64,000 bases of DNA from UBA3103 sp002365855 (GTDB taxonomy: Bacteria; Bacillota; Desulfotomaculia; Desulfotomaculales; Pelotomaculaceae): positions 22,031 to 86,030 of the forward strand of contig DAOURR010000004.1 in assembly GCA_030627625.1 (NCBI GenBank), in the 5' to 3' direction. The notes beneath the pieces are model-generated. The model saw only the letters and a program-made list of their open reading frames with translations. It made no database searches and was not told the DNA's origin. Made by a program: the position numbers and the translations under genes. Below are positions 8,624-15,969 of this stretch, in pieces. Position 1 is the stretch's first letter. Every line of letters starts with the position of its first letter.

Positions 8624-10003
8624 TTAGGTTACCTCGATTTGGTTTAGTTCTACAGCCTTTAAATAAATAGCACATTCCAATCTTTTTCTGGCCAGCTCAC
8701 AGCCTACCTGATAGGGGATGAAGATGGAACCGCTCGATCCCTCGGCGCTGGCATGGCAACCTCCGCTGCAGTGAAACTTCGCCCAACATTCAGCGCAGCC
8801 TTCCTTGTTATACAAGTGGGCCATGCGAAAGGTCTCTATCAGGGACGGGTCAACCTGCCCGTCTTTTACGCTGCCCATCAAGTATTCGCTCCTGCCAACG
8901 AACTGGTGACAGGGATAGATGTCCCCGTTTGGCGCAACGGCCAGGTATTCCCCGCCGGCGCCGCAGCCGGAAAGGCGCTTGGGAAGGCACGGCCCTCCAT
9001 CAAAATCGATATTAAAATGAAAAAAGTTTACGGGTTTGCCGGAATTCCTGCGCTTGAGCAGTTCTCTAGTTAGTTCTTCATACTGTGTCAGTAACAGGGG
9101 TATGTCCTCTCTACGGATTGAATATTCGGCATCTTCAAACGCCACAACCGGCTCAATCGAAAGGCTTTTAAACCCAAGTCCAGCCATATGCAGGACATCA
9201 GAGCAAAAATCCAGGTTGTGACGGGTATAAGTGCCTCGAATGATGGTGTAGGCGGTTCCTGTGCGCTGCTGGCCCTCCCTTAATGTTACAAACTTCTGGA
9301 TCCTGGGCAGCACCATGTCGTAAGATCCCGTTCCGGCAGGTACGCGCCGCATGTCGTCATGCACGTCGCGCCGGCCGTCAAGGCTTAACACCACATTTAT
9401 GTCCTGTTCTATTAGAAAACTGCTAATTTCATCATCCAGGAGAACCCCGTTGGTTGTAACGGTAAACTGGAACTCCTTGCCTTTTTCCTGGCCCTGCAGA
9501 CGGGCGTATGACACAAGCTCTTTTAAAACTTTGAAGTTTAAAAGGGGCTCGCCTCCAAAAAAATCTATTTCCAGCCGTTTTCTCCCGCCCGAACGATCAA
9601 TTAACAAGTCGATTGCCCTGCGACCCGTTGAGCCTTGCATCAACTCATCCGCACCGCCGTAACAACCCTGACCGGCAAAGCAGTAAAGGCAGCGCAGATT
9701 GCAGGAATGTGCAAGATGAAGACAAAGCGCTTTGGTAACGCACTCCCCTGATCTTCTGTACCCATCCGGAAAGGGTTCGGGGCTGTTAAGCAGGCCTTTT
9801 TGTTCAAGGTCCCTGATCTCGCACAGAGCTTCTATGATGTCCTCTGGCTCATATACATCCAGGAACTTATCGACCATTTCCCCCTGATCAACCTGCTGGT
9901 AATCATCCAGCAGATCCCAAACTAACTTATCCACCACGTGGACTGCCCCGCTGTGCACGTCCAGAACGATCCTGGTCCCGTCAAATTCAAACCTGTGCAG
10001 CAA
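8624..10003 (-). CDS. scfB: SCIFF-peptide radical SAM maturase
   Basis: This 459-residue radical SAM enzyme has the cluster-binding motif CNLRCLYC (about residues 107-114) and a C-terminal SPASM-type cysteine-rich region (CGAGGEYLAVAPNGDIYPC, then CAECWAKFHCSGGC). It also has an N-terminal peptide-recognition region. Members of this family (SCIFF maturase) form thioether cross-links between cysteines and other residues of the precursor peptide ScfA. The gene lies 57 bases downstream of scfA, separated by a hairpin. TTG start at 10003 with AAGGAGG ten bases upstream. Widespread and near-universal in Clostridia; the function of the product is unknown. Confidence 0.93.
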   Translation of the reverse strand: MLHRFEFDGTRIVLDVHSGAVHVVDKLVWDLLDDYQQVDQGEMVDKFLDVYEPEDIIEALCEIRDLEQKGLLNSPEPFPDGYRRSGECVTKALCLHLAHSCNLRCLYCFAGQGCYGGADELMQGSTGRRAIDLLIDRSGGRKRLEIDFFGGEPLLNFKVLKELVSYARLQGQEKGKEFQFTVTTNGVLLDDEISSFLIEQDINVVLSLDGRRDVHDDMRRVPAGTGSYDMVLPRIQKFVTLREGQQRTGTAYTIIRGTYTRHNLDFCSDVLHMAGLGFKSLSIEPVVAFEDAEYSIRREDIPLLLTQYEELTRELLKRRNSGKPVNFFHFNIDFDGGPCLPKRLSGCGAGGEYLAVAPNGDIYPCHQFVGRSEYLMGSVKDGQVDPSLIETFRMAHLYNKEGCAECWAKFHCSGGCHASAEGSSGSIFIPYQVGCELARKRLECAIYLKAVELNQIEVT

Positions 10004-10020
10004 AATTTTGTGTCCTCCTT

Positions 10021-10060
10021 AAAAAAAGACCTCGCCCCCTGAGTGGGACAAGGCTTTTTT
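10021..10060 (-). terminator. Terminator/attenuator between scfA and scfB
   Basis: On the minus strand a stem GCCTTGTCCC/GGGGGCGAGGTC (imperfect) is followed by TTTTTTT. It sits between the scfA stop and the scfB ribosome site and probably limits scfB expression relative to the peptide. Confidence 0.55.
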
Positions 10061-10216
10061 CTACTTAGGTGAGCTTCCTTTAGTGCAGGACTGATTGCCT
10101 ACAGTGCAGGATGTTTTACAGGCAGACTGGCAGGAAGCCTGACATTCACCACAACCACGGTCTTTGACAGTATCAGAAAGCCGAATATCATTTAGCGTCT
10201 TAATGTGTTTACCCAA
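10061..10216 (-). CDS. scfA: SCIFF ribosomal peptide precursor
   Basis: A 51-residue peptide starting at TTG (GAGGGGTGG six bases upstream), beginning MGKHIKTL and carrying six cysteines at positions 22, 25, 29, 33, 37 and 44 in the C-terminal half (CGECQASCQSACKTSC, then C44). This is the 'six cysteines in forty-five residues' family. Leader-core layout: N-terminal ~20 residues for enzyme recognition, cysteine-rich core for thioether formation by ScfB, encoded directly downstream. Its biological role is not established. Confidence 0.93.
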   Translation of the reverse strand: MGKHIKTLNDIRLSDTVKDRGCGECQASCQSACKTSCTVGNQSCTKGSSPK

Positions 10217-10433
10217 GGTTTACCACCCCTCTTTCAAAAACATTATAAAGGATTGGTGATACTCGTGCAACAGTCCTGAAATGTAAAACGAACGTATATA
10301 TTGTTTAAGAATTAATTGTGCCGCCGCATCATGCGAAAAATTGCTCATATTAATGCAAACTCAATTTTCCCATGCGGTGGGAGTTTCTACCTTACCTGGT
10401 AGATTGGTCGCTAAATTTCTACAATATGTATTG

Positions 10434-10462
10434 TTTGCCAACAAAAATCGTGTTAAAATACT
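10434..10462 (+). promoter_or_regulatory. Promoter of the 62-residue orphan gene
   Basis: TTGTTT, a 17-base spacer (GCCAACAAAAATCGTGT) and TAAAAT lie immediately upstream of the ribosome site of the gene at 10476. Confidence 0.5.
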
Positions 10463-10475
10463 ATCGGGTGATCAT

Positions 10476-10664
10476 ATGAAAATTATTAAATTATTAGATA
10501 CTGTGAAGTTTTATTTCCACTTTATTATTTCCGGTTTTACCAACGGGGGAAGCTGGAAGCTAAACAGAATTACAGAGCTTAACAATGTTGAAACCAGAAA
10601 AATATTGATTCGGAATATGTCGACATATAGGGAACTCCTTGCACAACACAAAAGGGTGTCCTGA
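10476..10664 (+). CDS. Small orphan protein, unknown
   Basis: I do not recognise this 62-residue protein. It begins MKIIKLLDTVKFYFHF, has an amphipathic/hydrophobic first half and a basic second half (NNVETRKILIRNMSTYREL), with no cysteine pair or known motif. A sigma-A-like promoter ends about 14 bases upstream, and GGGTGA provides a modest ribosome site. The frame is open further upstream to 10341, but the promoter argues for the ATG at 10476. It is one of few plus-strand genes on this arm, next to a decayed transporter, and could itself be a remnant. Confidence 0.4.
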   Translation: MKIIKLLDTVKFYFHFIISGFTNGGSWKLNRITELNNVETRKILIRNMSTYRELLAQHKRVS

Positions 10665-10775
10665 TGAGTTCAGCTTTATAAGAACCTCTTCTGGATTCAG
10701 CGGATTTATTTAGTTGCCTCAATATAATTTTTATTAACTTAATAATATTTTTATGTCAGTTTACAAAAAGCATCC

Positions 10776-10807
10776 TGCCTAAGCTACGCGGCGTGGAGCT
10801 TTTTTTA
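10776..10807 (+). terminator. Terminator-like hairpin
   Basis: AAGCT ACGC GGC GTGG AGCTT is followed by TTTTTTT. It could end transcription of the 62-residue gene. It precedes the SLC13 remnant. Confidence 0.55.
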
Positions 10808-10831
10808 TGCTAAAATACGGCCCAAATAAAT

Positions 10832-11305
10832 AAGCATCTCAAAGATTATATTACTGAGCTGAGGGTGCATGAAAATTCGATAATAAATGGTAAACTCCTG
10901 ATTGAATTAGAGAAGATAACCGGCGCCGATATATTGGTTATGGGTTTAATACAGGGAGAGCAGCGCTTACCAGACCCTTATAATCATCTGATTTTACACC
11001 CTTGCGACGTCCTCATTATCAGATCTGACACACGAGATCTGCAGACACTGTTGGATTCAGCAGGTCTTGAGCTCGTCGGGAGCAGAAAAATCCGGGAAGA
11101 AGACCTGCCGATCGGACAAAGCCGGCATTGTAGAAGCCGTGATCATGGCCAATTCTCTCATGGAAGGAAAATCAGCCCTCGGCCTGAAATTGCGTCAGAG
11201 CTATGGGGTTACAAGTTCGGAGATTACTGGAGGATGGGCCTGCCCCTGGGAATTGTTGTCACTGCTGTGGCCATACCCTTGATCCTGCTGGTTTGGCCTT
11301 TTTAA
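10832..11305 (+). pseudogene. Decayed SLC13-type permease with TrkA-C domains
   Basis: Only the middle and end of the gene survive. The first 75 codons encode a TrkA_C (RCK_C) domain (GKLLIELEKITGADILV, then HPCDVLIIRSDT). After about 11100 the second TrkA_C domain continues in the +1 frame (VEAVIMANSLMEGKSALGLK). Then, in the original frame, comes the typical SLC13 C-terminal membrane segment (FGDYWRMGLPLGIVV to the stop). The N-terminal transmembrane half is absent and the part between the second domain and the last helix is deleted. Intact relatives are Na+/dicarboxylate/sulfate-type permeases of about 600 residues. The remnant has no ribosome site and cannot make a transporter. Confidence 0.75.
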
Positions 11306-11369
11306 TCAATGTTTTTTCTTACGCCTAGGATGATGGGAACAAAGATTTAACTGCCGGCAGCTAATATTT

Positions 11370-11402
11370 TTAAACCCCTCCTTTTTTGGGAGGGGTTTGT
11401 GT
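11370..11402. terminator. Terminator at the glnS 3' side
   Basis: AAACCCCTCC and GGAGGGGTTT form a 10-bp stem with a T-rich loop, 35 bases beyond the glnS stop. It is probably used by glnS on the minus strand and may also end plus-strand transcription from the SLC13 remnant. Confidence 0.7.
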
Positions 11403-11434
11403 TCGGCAAACTGGCTGTTTCAGCAAGTAATGGG

Positions 11435-13189
11435 TTATGATTTTCCCGCTTTCTCTGCTTTCATGATCTTGGCCCAGGTATCTCTCAAAGACACGATCCG
11501 GTTAAATACAGGCGCCTCACTGGTGGAATCAACAGGGTCCACGAAAAAGTAACCATGCCTGAGGAACTGGTAGCGGGTAGCCGGAGCGGCGCCCGCCAGG
11601 CTTGGCTCAACCAGGCACGCGGTCAGCTTCTCAAGAGAATTAGTATTAATGCATGACTTAAAATCTTTTTCCTCGTCCGGGTTTTCTTTTGTGAAAAGGT
11701 GGTCGTACAGTCGCACTTCGGCTTTCACGGCGTGATCCGCTGATACCCAGTGCAGCGTGCCCTTCACTTTGCGCGTGGTGTTAGAACCGCTTCGGGTTTC
11801 CGGATCATAAGTGCAGCGAACTTCGATCACTTCACCGGTTTTTTCGTCCTTGACCACCCTCTCGCACTTGATGATATAAGCGTGCTTCAGCCTCACCTCA
11901 CTGCCGGGCGACAGGCGGAAAAATTTTTTCGGCGGGTCTTCGCGGAAGTCCTCCTGCTCAATATACACTACACGTGAAAAGGGGACTTTGCGCGAGCCCA
12001 TACCGGGATTCTCCGGGTTGATCTCACATTCCAGCTCCTCCACCTTGTTTTCAGGATAATTCTCAATGACTACCCGCAGCGGGCGCAGCACGGCCATAAC
12101 GCGCGGAGCGCGGTAGTTCTGGTCTTCGCGAATACTGTGTTCAAGCATAGAGATATCAACGATGCTGTTTGACTTGGCCACACCGATTTGCTCGCAAAAA
12201 TCCCGAATCGACTCCGGCGTGTAGCCGCGCCTGCGCAGTCCGGATATAGTGGGCATGCGCGGGTCATCCCACCCGCTGACATAGCCCTGTTCCACCAACT
12301 GCCGCAGCTTGCGCTTGCTCATTACGGTATGGGTCAGGTTAAGGCGGGCAAATTCAATCTGCTGCGGGTGATAGATTTCCAGGGCATCCAGGACCCAGTC
12401 GTACAGCGGACGGTGGTCCTCAAATTCCAACGTGCAGATGGAATGGGTAATACCTTCGATTGAGTCCGAGATGGGGTGGGCATAGTCGTACATGGGATAG
12501 ATGCACCAGTTATCGCCCGTCCTGTGGTGCGTTGACCTGAGAATGCGGTAGATAACGGGGTCGCGCATGTTCAGGTTCGGAGATTTCATGTCGATCTTGG
12601 CCCTCAGCACCCGCAAGCCGTCCTCGAATTCACCGGCCCTCATACGCTGAAAAAGATCCAGGTTCTCTTCGACCGGACGGTTGCGGTACGGGCTCTCCCT
12701 GCCTGGCTCGGTCAGAGTGCCCCGGTATTCTCTGATTTCCTCGGCATTCAGGTCGCAGACATAGGCCTTACCGGTTTTAATTAGCTGTACGGCGCACTCA
12801 TACATTTCTTCAAAGTAGTCAGAAGCGTAGTACATCCTGTCGTCCCAGTCGAACCCCAGCCACCTTACATCATTTTTGATCGACTCCACGTATTCTATTT
12901 CTTCTTTACTCGGGTTGGTGTCATCAAACCTGAGGTTGCATAACCCCCCGTTTTTTACAGCGAGCCCAAAATTGAGGCAGATGGACTTGGCATGTCCAAT
13001 ATGCAGGTAGCCGTTCGGCTCCGGTGGAAAGCGGGTGTGAACCCTGCCGTCGTATTTGTTGGTCTCAAAGTCTTCGTTGATTATATTTTGAATAAAATTG
13101 ACCGGTAAGTCTGAATGGCCCGTAGTCATCTCAAATACTCCCTCTTCACTTTTTTTATAATTGTATAGATCAGTGTTCTGCATGTCCAC
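11435..13189 (-). CDS. glnS: Glutaminyl-tRNA synthetase
   Basis: A class I synthetase of 584 residues. The HIGH-type motif is in [15 protein letters not shown] (about residue 60) and the KMSKS-type motif is VMSKRKLR (about 290). The second half is the anticodon-binding beta-barrel domain, which distinguishes GlnRS from GluRS. It charges tRNA-Gln directly. Most Firmicutes instead make Gln-tRNA through GatCAB, so presence of GlnRS here is notable, though known from some Clostridia. GTG at 13189 with AAGGAGG nine bases upstream is the likely start. It is monocistronic with a terminator at 11370-11402. Confidence 0.95.
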   Translation of the reverse strand: MDMQNTDLYNYKKSEEGVFEMTTGHSDLPVNFIQNIINEDFETNKYDGRVHTRFPPEPNGYLHIGHAKSICLNFGLAVKNGGLCNLRFDDTNPSKEEIEYVESIKNDVRWLGFDWDDRMYYASDYFEEMYECAVQLIKTGKAYVCDLNAEEIREYRGTLTEPGRESPYRNRPVEENLDLFQRMRAGEFEDGLRVLRAKIDMKSPNLNMRDPVIYRILRSTHHRTGDNWCIYPMYDYAHPISDSIEGITHSICTLEFEDHRPLYDWVLDALEIYHPQQIEFARLNLTHTVMSKRKLRQLVEQGYVSGWDDPRMPTISGLRRRGYTPESIRDFCEQIGVAKSNSIVDISMLEHSIREDQNYRAPRVMAVLRPLRVVIENYPENKVEELECEINPENPGMGSRKVPFSRVVYIEQEDFREDPPKKFFRLSPGSEVRLKHAYIIKCERVVKDEKTGEVIEVRCTYDPETRSGSNTTRKVKGTLHWVSADHAVKAEVRLYDHLFTKENPDEEKDFKSCINTNSLEKLTACLVEPSLAGAAPATRYQFLRHGYFFVDPVDSTSEAPVFNRIVSLRDTWAKIMKAEKAGKS

Positions 13190-13336
13190 GTTCCATTTCC
13201 TCCTTGGGACTAAAAAATACTCAGAAAAACTCAGGCCATTTTAACAGGTTGTTGTTGGCTTATATTTCCACATTTTGTCCAATAAATAGCTGAACTATGT
13301 ATAAAATTCTATGGTTTTCCCCATCTTTTCAGTTAA

Positions 13337-13414
13337 TAAAAAAAGCGCCGGGTGCTTTTACAGGCAGGTTTGTCCTTGAGAATCGCGAAATAAACTTATA
13401 AACGCAAACCTGCC
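13337..13414 (+). promoter_or_regulatory. Structured leader before the 119-residue gene
   Basis: Two hairpins lie in the 130 bases before the plus-strand gene at 13467: AAAAGCGCCGGGTGCTTTT (terminator-like, 13340-13360) and a 10-bp perfect inverted repeat GGCAGGTTTG/CAAACCTGCC (13363-13372 and 13405-13414). The function is unknown; the arrangement could be an attenuator or simply the end of an older transcript. Confidence 0.35.
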
Positions 13415-13466
13415 ATAAATTGGCCGGTAACATCCTAATTTTTTGCTTTAAAAGGAGGCCATTCAC

Positions 13467-13826
13467 GTGACAGCTTACGAGGCCGAGACCCTGATTAATT
13501 TTAACGAAGGGAACGATTTCGCAGAGGTCTACACATCTTCCGCACGGGTCCGCAAAATCCTTACCGGTCAGGGGTTTGAGCCGTACCAGGTGGACCGGTT
13601 TAAAGGAAGACCCTGTGGTTGGCATTTCCAGATTTCCAAAACCGCAATACTATTGAAGCCGGAGAAGAAGTCAATTAAGATTGGAGGCTCTCGCAAAAAG
13701 CCGTCAATTGCTTCAAGCGCTAAGATTACCCCAGCGGCAGAAAGCAAACCGGTTAGAGCCAGGCCCAAAGGCAGGGTAACTCCAAAACCATTTTTTGAAA
13801 CTCAATTATTTGTGGATAAAGAGTAA
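13467..13826 (+). CDS. Conserved-looking small basic protein, unknown
   Basis: A 119-residue protein with a GTG start and a strong ribosome site (AAAGGAGG eight bases upstream), so very likely translated. The N-terminal 70 residues are a small mixed domain (LINFNEGNDFAEVYTSSARV, then GWHFQISKTAILLKP). The C-terminal 50 residues are a Lys/Arg/Pro/Ala/Ser-rich tail (AESKPVRARPKGRVTPKP), suggesting nucleic-acid binding. I cannot assign a family. It is on the plus strand, against the trend of this arm. Confidence 0.6.
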   Translation: MTAYEAETLINFNEGNDFAEVYTSSARVRKILTGQGFEPYQVDRFKGRPCGWHFQISKTAILLKPEKKSIKIGGSRKKPSIASSAKITPAAESKPVRARPKGRVTPKPFFETQLFVDKE

Positions 13827-14172
13827 AAAAAGATCTGCAATATTGGGTCAACTGGAGCTGGTTTTTTTGTTGAAGCTGCTAAGTTATTTGTAGTATATAA
13901 ATTAATAATCCCAATACATGGCCTGGCAACACCACCCTTGAACTATACCGCCACAGTTCCCTGGCCTGACAAAAAAGGCTATTGCAAGACTATCTGGGAT
14001 ATTAAATAGTCAAGAAGTTTTGATTATTTTTATATATACAAAAGTTCGCACAAATTGAAAAGGGATTGTCGCATAATTTTAGGGAAATTTCTATACACCG
14101 AGTTGTTTGACGCTTGCCAAAAAAAGAAATAGCCAGGAAATAATCCCGGCTTTCTTAAAGCTAACTTGTTTT
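13827..14172. other. AT-rich intergenic region
   Basis: No gene is seen in these 346 bases. Near the right end (14122-14158) AAGAAA..GCC and GGCTTTCTT form a hairpin that probably terminates the minus-strand nucleotidyltransferase cassette. The region is AT-rich like the cassette and unlike the neighbouring glnS. Confidence 0.5.
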
Positions 14173-14847
14173 CTAGTTAAACAATCGAATAAGATTTGCC
14201 TTACACGTTACATCAACTAATGCTCGTTCATTCTTTGTTAACTCATTATCATAAATTTCTTTTAGTTTCGCATGATTTTGTTCCGATCCTTTAATAAAAG
14301 GTAATAATTCCTCAATAGACATTAAATCCTTTTTCTGTTTCATTTCCTGCCGGCGGTAATTAATCACTAATTTATGTAAAACATATGCTTCCGGTAGTGG
14401 CACCCGCAGTTGAAAGGATCGGATTACTAAAATAGTGGTCCATTGACTCAAAATGTTCAGGTGCCGAAGACCGGTGGCTTTTATTCCAAGACCCTCTACA
14501 GTATAGGGTTCCACCTGGCCGTGACCCATTTCTCGAACTAAGAACTCTACCTCAAGGGGCCCTTCCACCTTTGAAAATTTAATCAGCCCATCTTGGCGCT
14601 GCTGGGTTATAAAACCATAACGCTCCATTACGTCACACAATGGTACTTTTTTAGCCGGGCGTCTTATGTTTGGGATTAGAAAATCAAGATCGATTGTACG
14701 GATGCTTGGCTGGAAGCCTCTAAAATAATTAGATTCAGCATAAATATACTCAACCCAACTCCCAATTAAAACAAGATCTGCCAAAATACCTTGTGCATCC
14801 AGCAGCCCAATAGTCTCCCAGAAAACTGCTTCCTGTGTTTTGTTCAT
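14173..14847 (-). CDS. Nucleotidyltransferase, NTP_transf_8-like
   Basis: A 224-residue protein with a minimal nucleotidyltransferase fold: GSW (residues 28-30, in LVLIGSWVEYIY), then RTIDLDF giving the two catalytic aspartates, and EVEFL as a possible third acidic strand. It resembles the NTP_transf_8 group and, in general layout, the nucleotidyltransferase toxins of AbiEii/MenT type. The substrate is unknown. Its ATG overlaps the stop of the upstream 100-residue gene by four bases, so they are translationally coupled. The base composition is AT-rich compared with neighbours and it sits between glnS and a tRNA cluster, suggesting an acquired cassette. A toxin role is inference only. Confidence 0.75.
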   Translation of the reverse strand: MNKTQEAVFWETIGLLDAQGILADLVLIGSWVEYIYAESNYFRGFQPSIRTIDLDFLIPNIRRPAKKVPLCDVMERYGFITQQRQDGLIKFSKVEGPLEVEFLVREMGHGQVEPYTVEGLGIKATGLRHLNILSQWTTILVIRSFQLRVPLPEAYVLHKLVINYRRQEMKQKKDLMSIEELLPFIKGSEQNHAKLKEIYDNELTKNERALVDVTCKANLIRLFN

Positions 14848-15146
14848 TTGCGTTTAAGCACTTTATCTAAAATCCTACAATCCCTCTTTATTTCTCGTAG
14901 ATTTTTCACAAGTTTCTTATGTTGCTCTAATTTAAACTGTAACTCATTTAATTCTTCTTTGGATAATTTATTTAAATATTTAGATACCATCTTTCCGTTT
15001 TCCCGGTAATCCAGATAGGGATACAAACGACCTCGAATATTCTTAAGGCGGATATTCCCCTTGGGCAAGGACGCTAATTTCTCTTCATAGGATTGTTCCA
15101 TCGACTTGAGCCGCTCATAATGGTCCTCCAAGACCCCGCGAATCAT
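14844..15146 (-). CDS. Small basic partner protein of the nucleotidyltransferase
   Basis: A 100-residue, strongly basic protein starting at ATG with GGAGGGG upstream. Residues 28-55 contain LPKGNIRLKNIRGRLYPYLD and the GK..SKYL stretch, a pattern seen in small uncharacterised proteins encoded beside nucleotidyltransferases. The second half is a predicted coiled coil (ELNELQFKLEQHKKLVKNL). No helix-turn-helix is obvious. It is the first gene of a two-gene unit and overlaps the next by four bases. An antitoxin or targeting role is possible but unproven. Confidence 0.65.
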   Translation of the reverse strand: MIRGVLEDHYERLKSMEQSYEEKLASLPKGNIRLKNIRGRLYPYLDYRENGKMVSKYLNKLSKEELNELQFKLEQHKKLVKNLREIKRDCRILDKVLKRK

Positions 15147-15160
15147 TATAACCCCTCCTA

Positions 15161-15289
15161 TTGTTAACCTGCAACATAGTAATAATTTAACCGATGCAGG
15201 TTAACAATATTCTACCCTACGACACACTGTTTTGCAAGAATATAAATTAACCTGCAAACGTTTTAATAAATAACTAATTGCAGGTTAAT
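15161..15289. promoter_or_regulatory. Four operator-like half-sites around the cassette promoter
   Basis: The core TTAACCTGCA occurs four times within 130 bases as two inverted pairs: TTGTTAACCTGCA at 15161-15173 with its inverse at 15195-15207, and ATTAACCTGCAA at 15246-15257 with its inverse at 15278-15289. Arms are 13 and 12 bases and perfect; centres are 34 and 32 bases apart. The cassette promoter lies between the second and third sites, so bound protein would block it. The symmetry looks like an operator array; a recombination site is the alternative. Confidence 0.75.
15209..15237 (-). promoter_or_regulatory. Sigma-A promoter of the nucleotidyltransferase cassette
   Basis: On the minus strand TTGCAA (15237-15232), a 17-base spacer and TAGAAT (15214-15209). 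The start of transcription would fall inside the operator half-site at 15195-15207. Confidence 0.65.
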
Positions 15290-15332
15290 TTTTATTAAAC
15301 GCCCAGATGGGTTGTTTATAGATATTTGCAAG

Positions 15333-15372
15333 AAAAAAAGCCTGCCAATAATAAGCAGGATTTTTTATCTTT
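15333..15372 (-). terminator. Terminator of the tRNA operon
   Basis: On the minus strand CCTGC TTATTATTG GCAGG is followed by CTTTTTTTCTT. It lies about 75 bases beyond tRNA-Gly. Confidence 0.7.
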
Positions 15373-15444
15373 TTACTGTATTTTTACTATACATATCTTT
15401 TTTTGTAACACCTAAAATCCTAAAACGCTTGATATAACTTTAAC

Positions 15445-15519
15445 TGGAGCGGGTGACGAGGATCGAACTCGCAACCCTCAGCTTGGGAAGCTGATGCTCT
15501 ACCGTTGAGCTACACCCGC
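15445..15519 (-). tRNA. tRNA-Gly(CCC)
   Basis: The acceptor stem GCGGGTG/CACCCGC, D-arm GCTCAACGGTAGAGC, anticodon loop TTCCCAA (anticodon CCC) and T-arm GTTCGATCC are all present. CCA is encoded. Confidence 0.95.
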
Positions 15520-15622
15520 CCGGCTCCAATATTATAACTTTTCTAATCTTAAAAATCAAGTTTTGGGCTTTTCCGGATTTTTAATGAAAGCGGGCAACCA
15601 AAAGGACTGCCCGGTACAGACA

Positions 15623-15698
15623 TGGTGACCCCACCGGGATTCGAACCCGGGTTACCGCCGTGAAAGGGCGGTGTCTTAGGCCGCTTGACCATGGGGCC
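15623..15698 (-). tRNA. tRNA-Glu(TTC)
   Basis: The acceptor stem GGCCCCA/TGGGGTC, anticodon loop CTTTCAC (anticodon TTC) and T-loop GTTCGAATC are present. CCA is encoded. It is the middle gene of a three-tRNA cluster. Confidence 0.95.
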
Positions 15699-15703
15699 AA
15701 TAA

Positions 15704-15780
15704 CAGAAGTCGGATGTCTGAAGTCGGAAGTCTGAAATAATCTTTTTCCGACATCTGACATCTGACGACCGACATCTGAA
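15704..15780. repeat. Short degenerate repeat block between tRNAs
   Basis: The spacer between tRNA-Glu and tRNA-Lys consists of variants of GAAGTCGGATGTCTG on one side and of CCGACATCTGACATCTG on the other, making an imperfect inverted repeat of 8-12 base units around AATAATCTTTTT. It could fold into a long hairpin in the precursor transcript. Confidence 0.7.
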
Positions 15781-15856
15781 TGGTGAGCCATGCTGGACTC
15801 GAACCAGCGACACCCTGATTAAAAGTCAGGTGCTCTACCAACTGAGCTAATGGCCC
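15781..15856 (-). tRNA. tRNA-Lys(TTT)
   Basis: The acceptor stem GGGCCAT/ATGGCTC, anticodon loop CTTTTAA (anticodon TTT) and T-loop GTTCGAGTC are present. CCA is encoded. It is the first gene of the minus-strand tRNA cluster. Confidence 0.95.
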
Positions 15857-15969
15857 GTCAAGCCTTACAATAAGATATATTACTATACCCGTAAACAGGA
15901 GTCAACCACCAAAAACCATCTTTGTTTATTTAACGGGTATATAAACAAACACAAATCAAACCTGCGAAA

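Noticed and set aside
13811..13819. TGTGGATAA in the 119-residue gene as origin DnaA box
   Set aside because: Single isolated match inside a coding region far from the origin; expected by chance at this frequency.
15549..15841. Two overlapping minus-strand frames across tRNA-Glu and tRNA-Lys
   Set aside because: They read through structured tRNA genes; the apparent proteins are translations of tRNA sequence.
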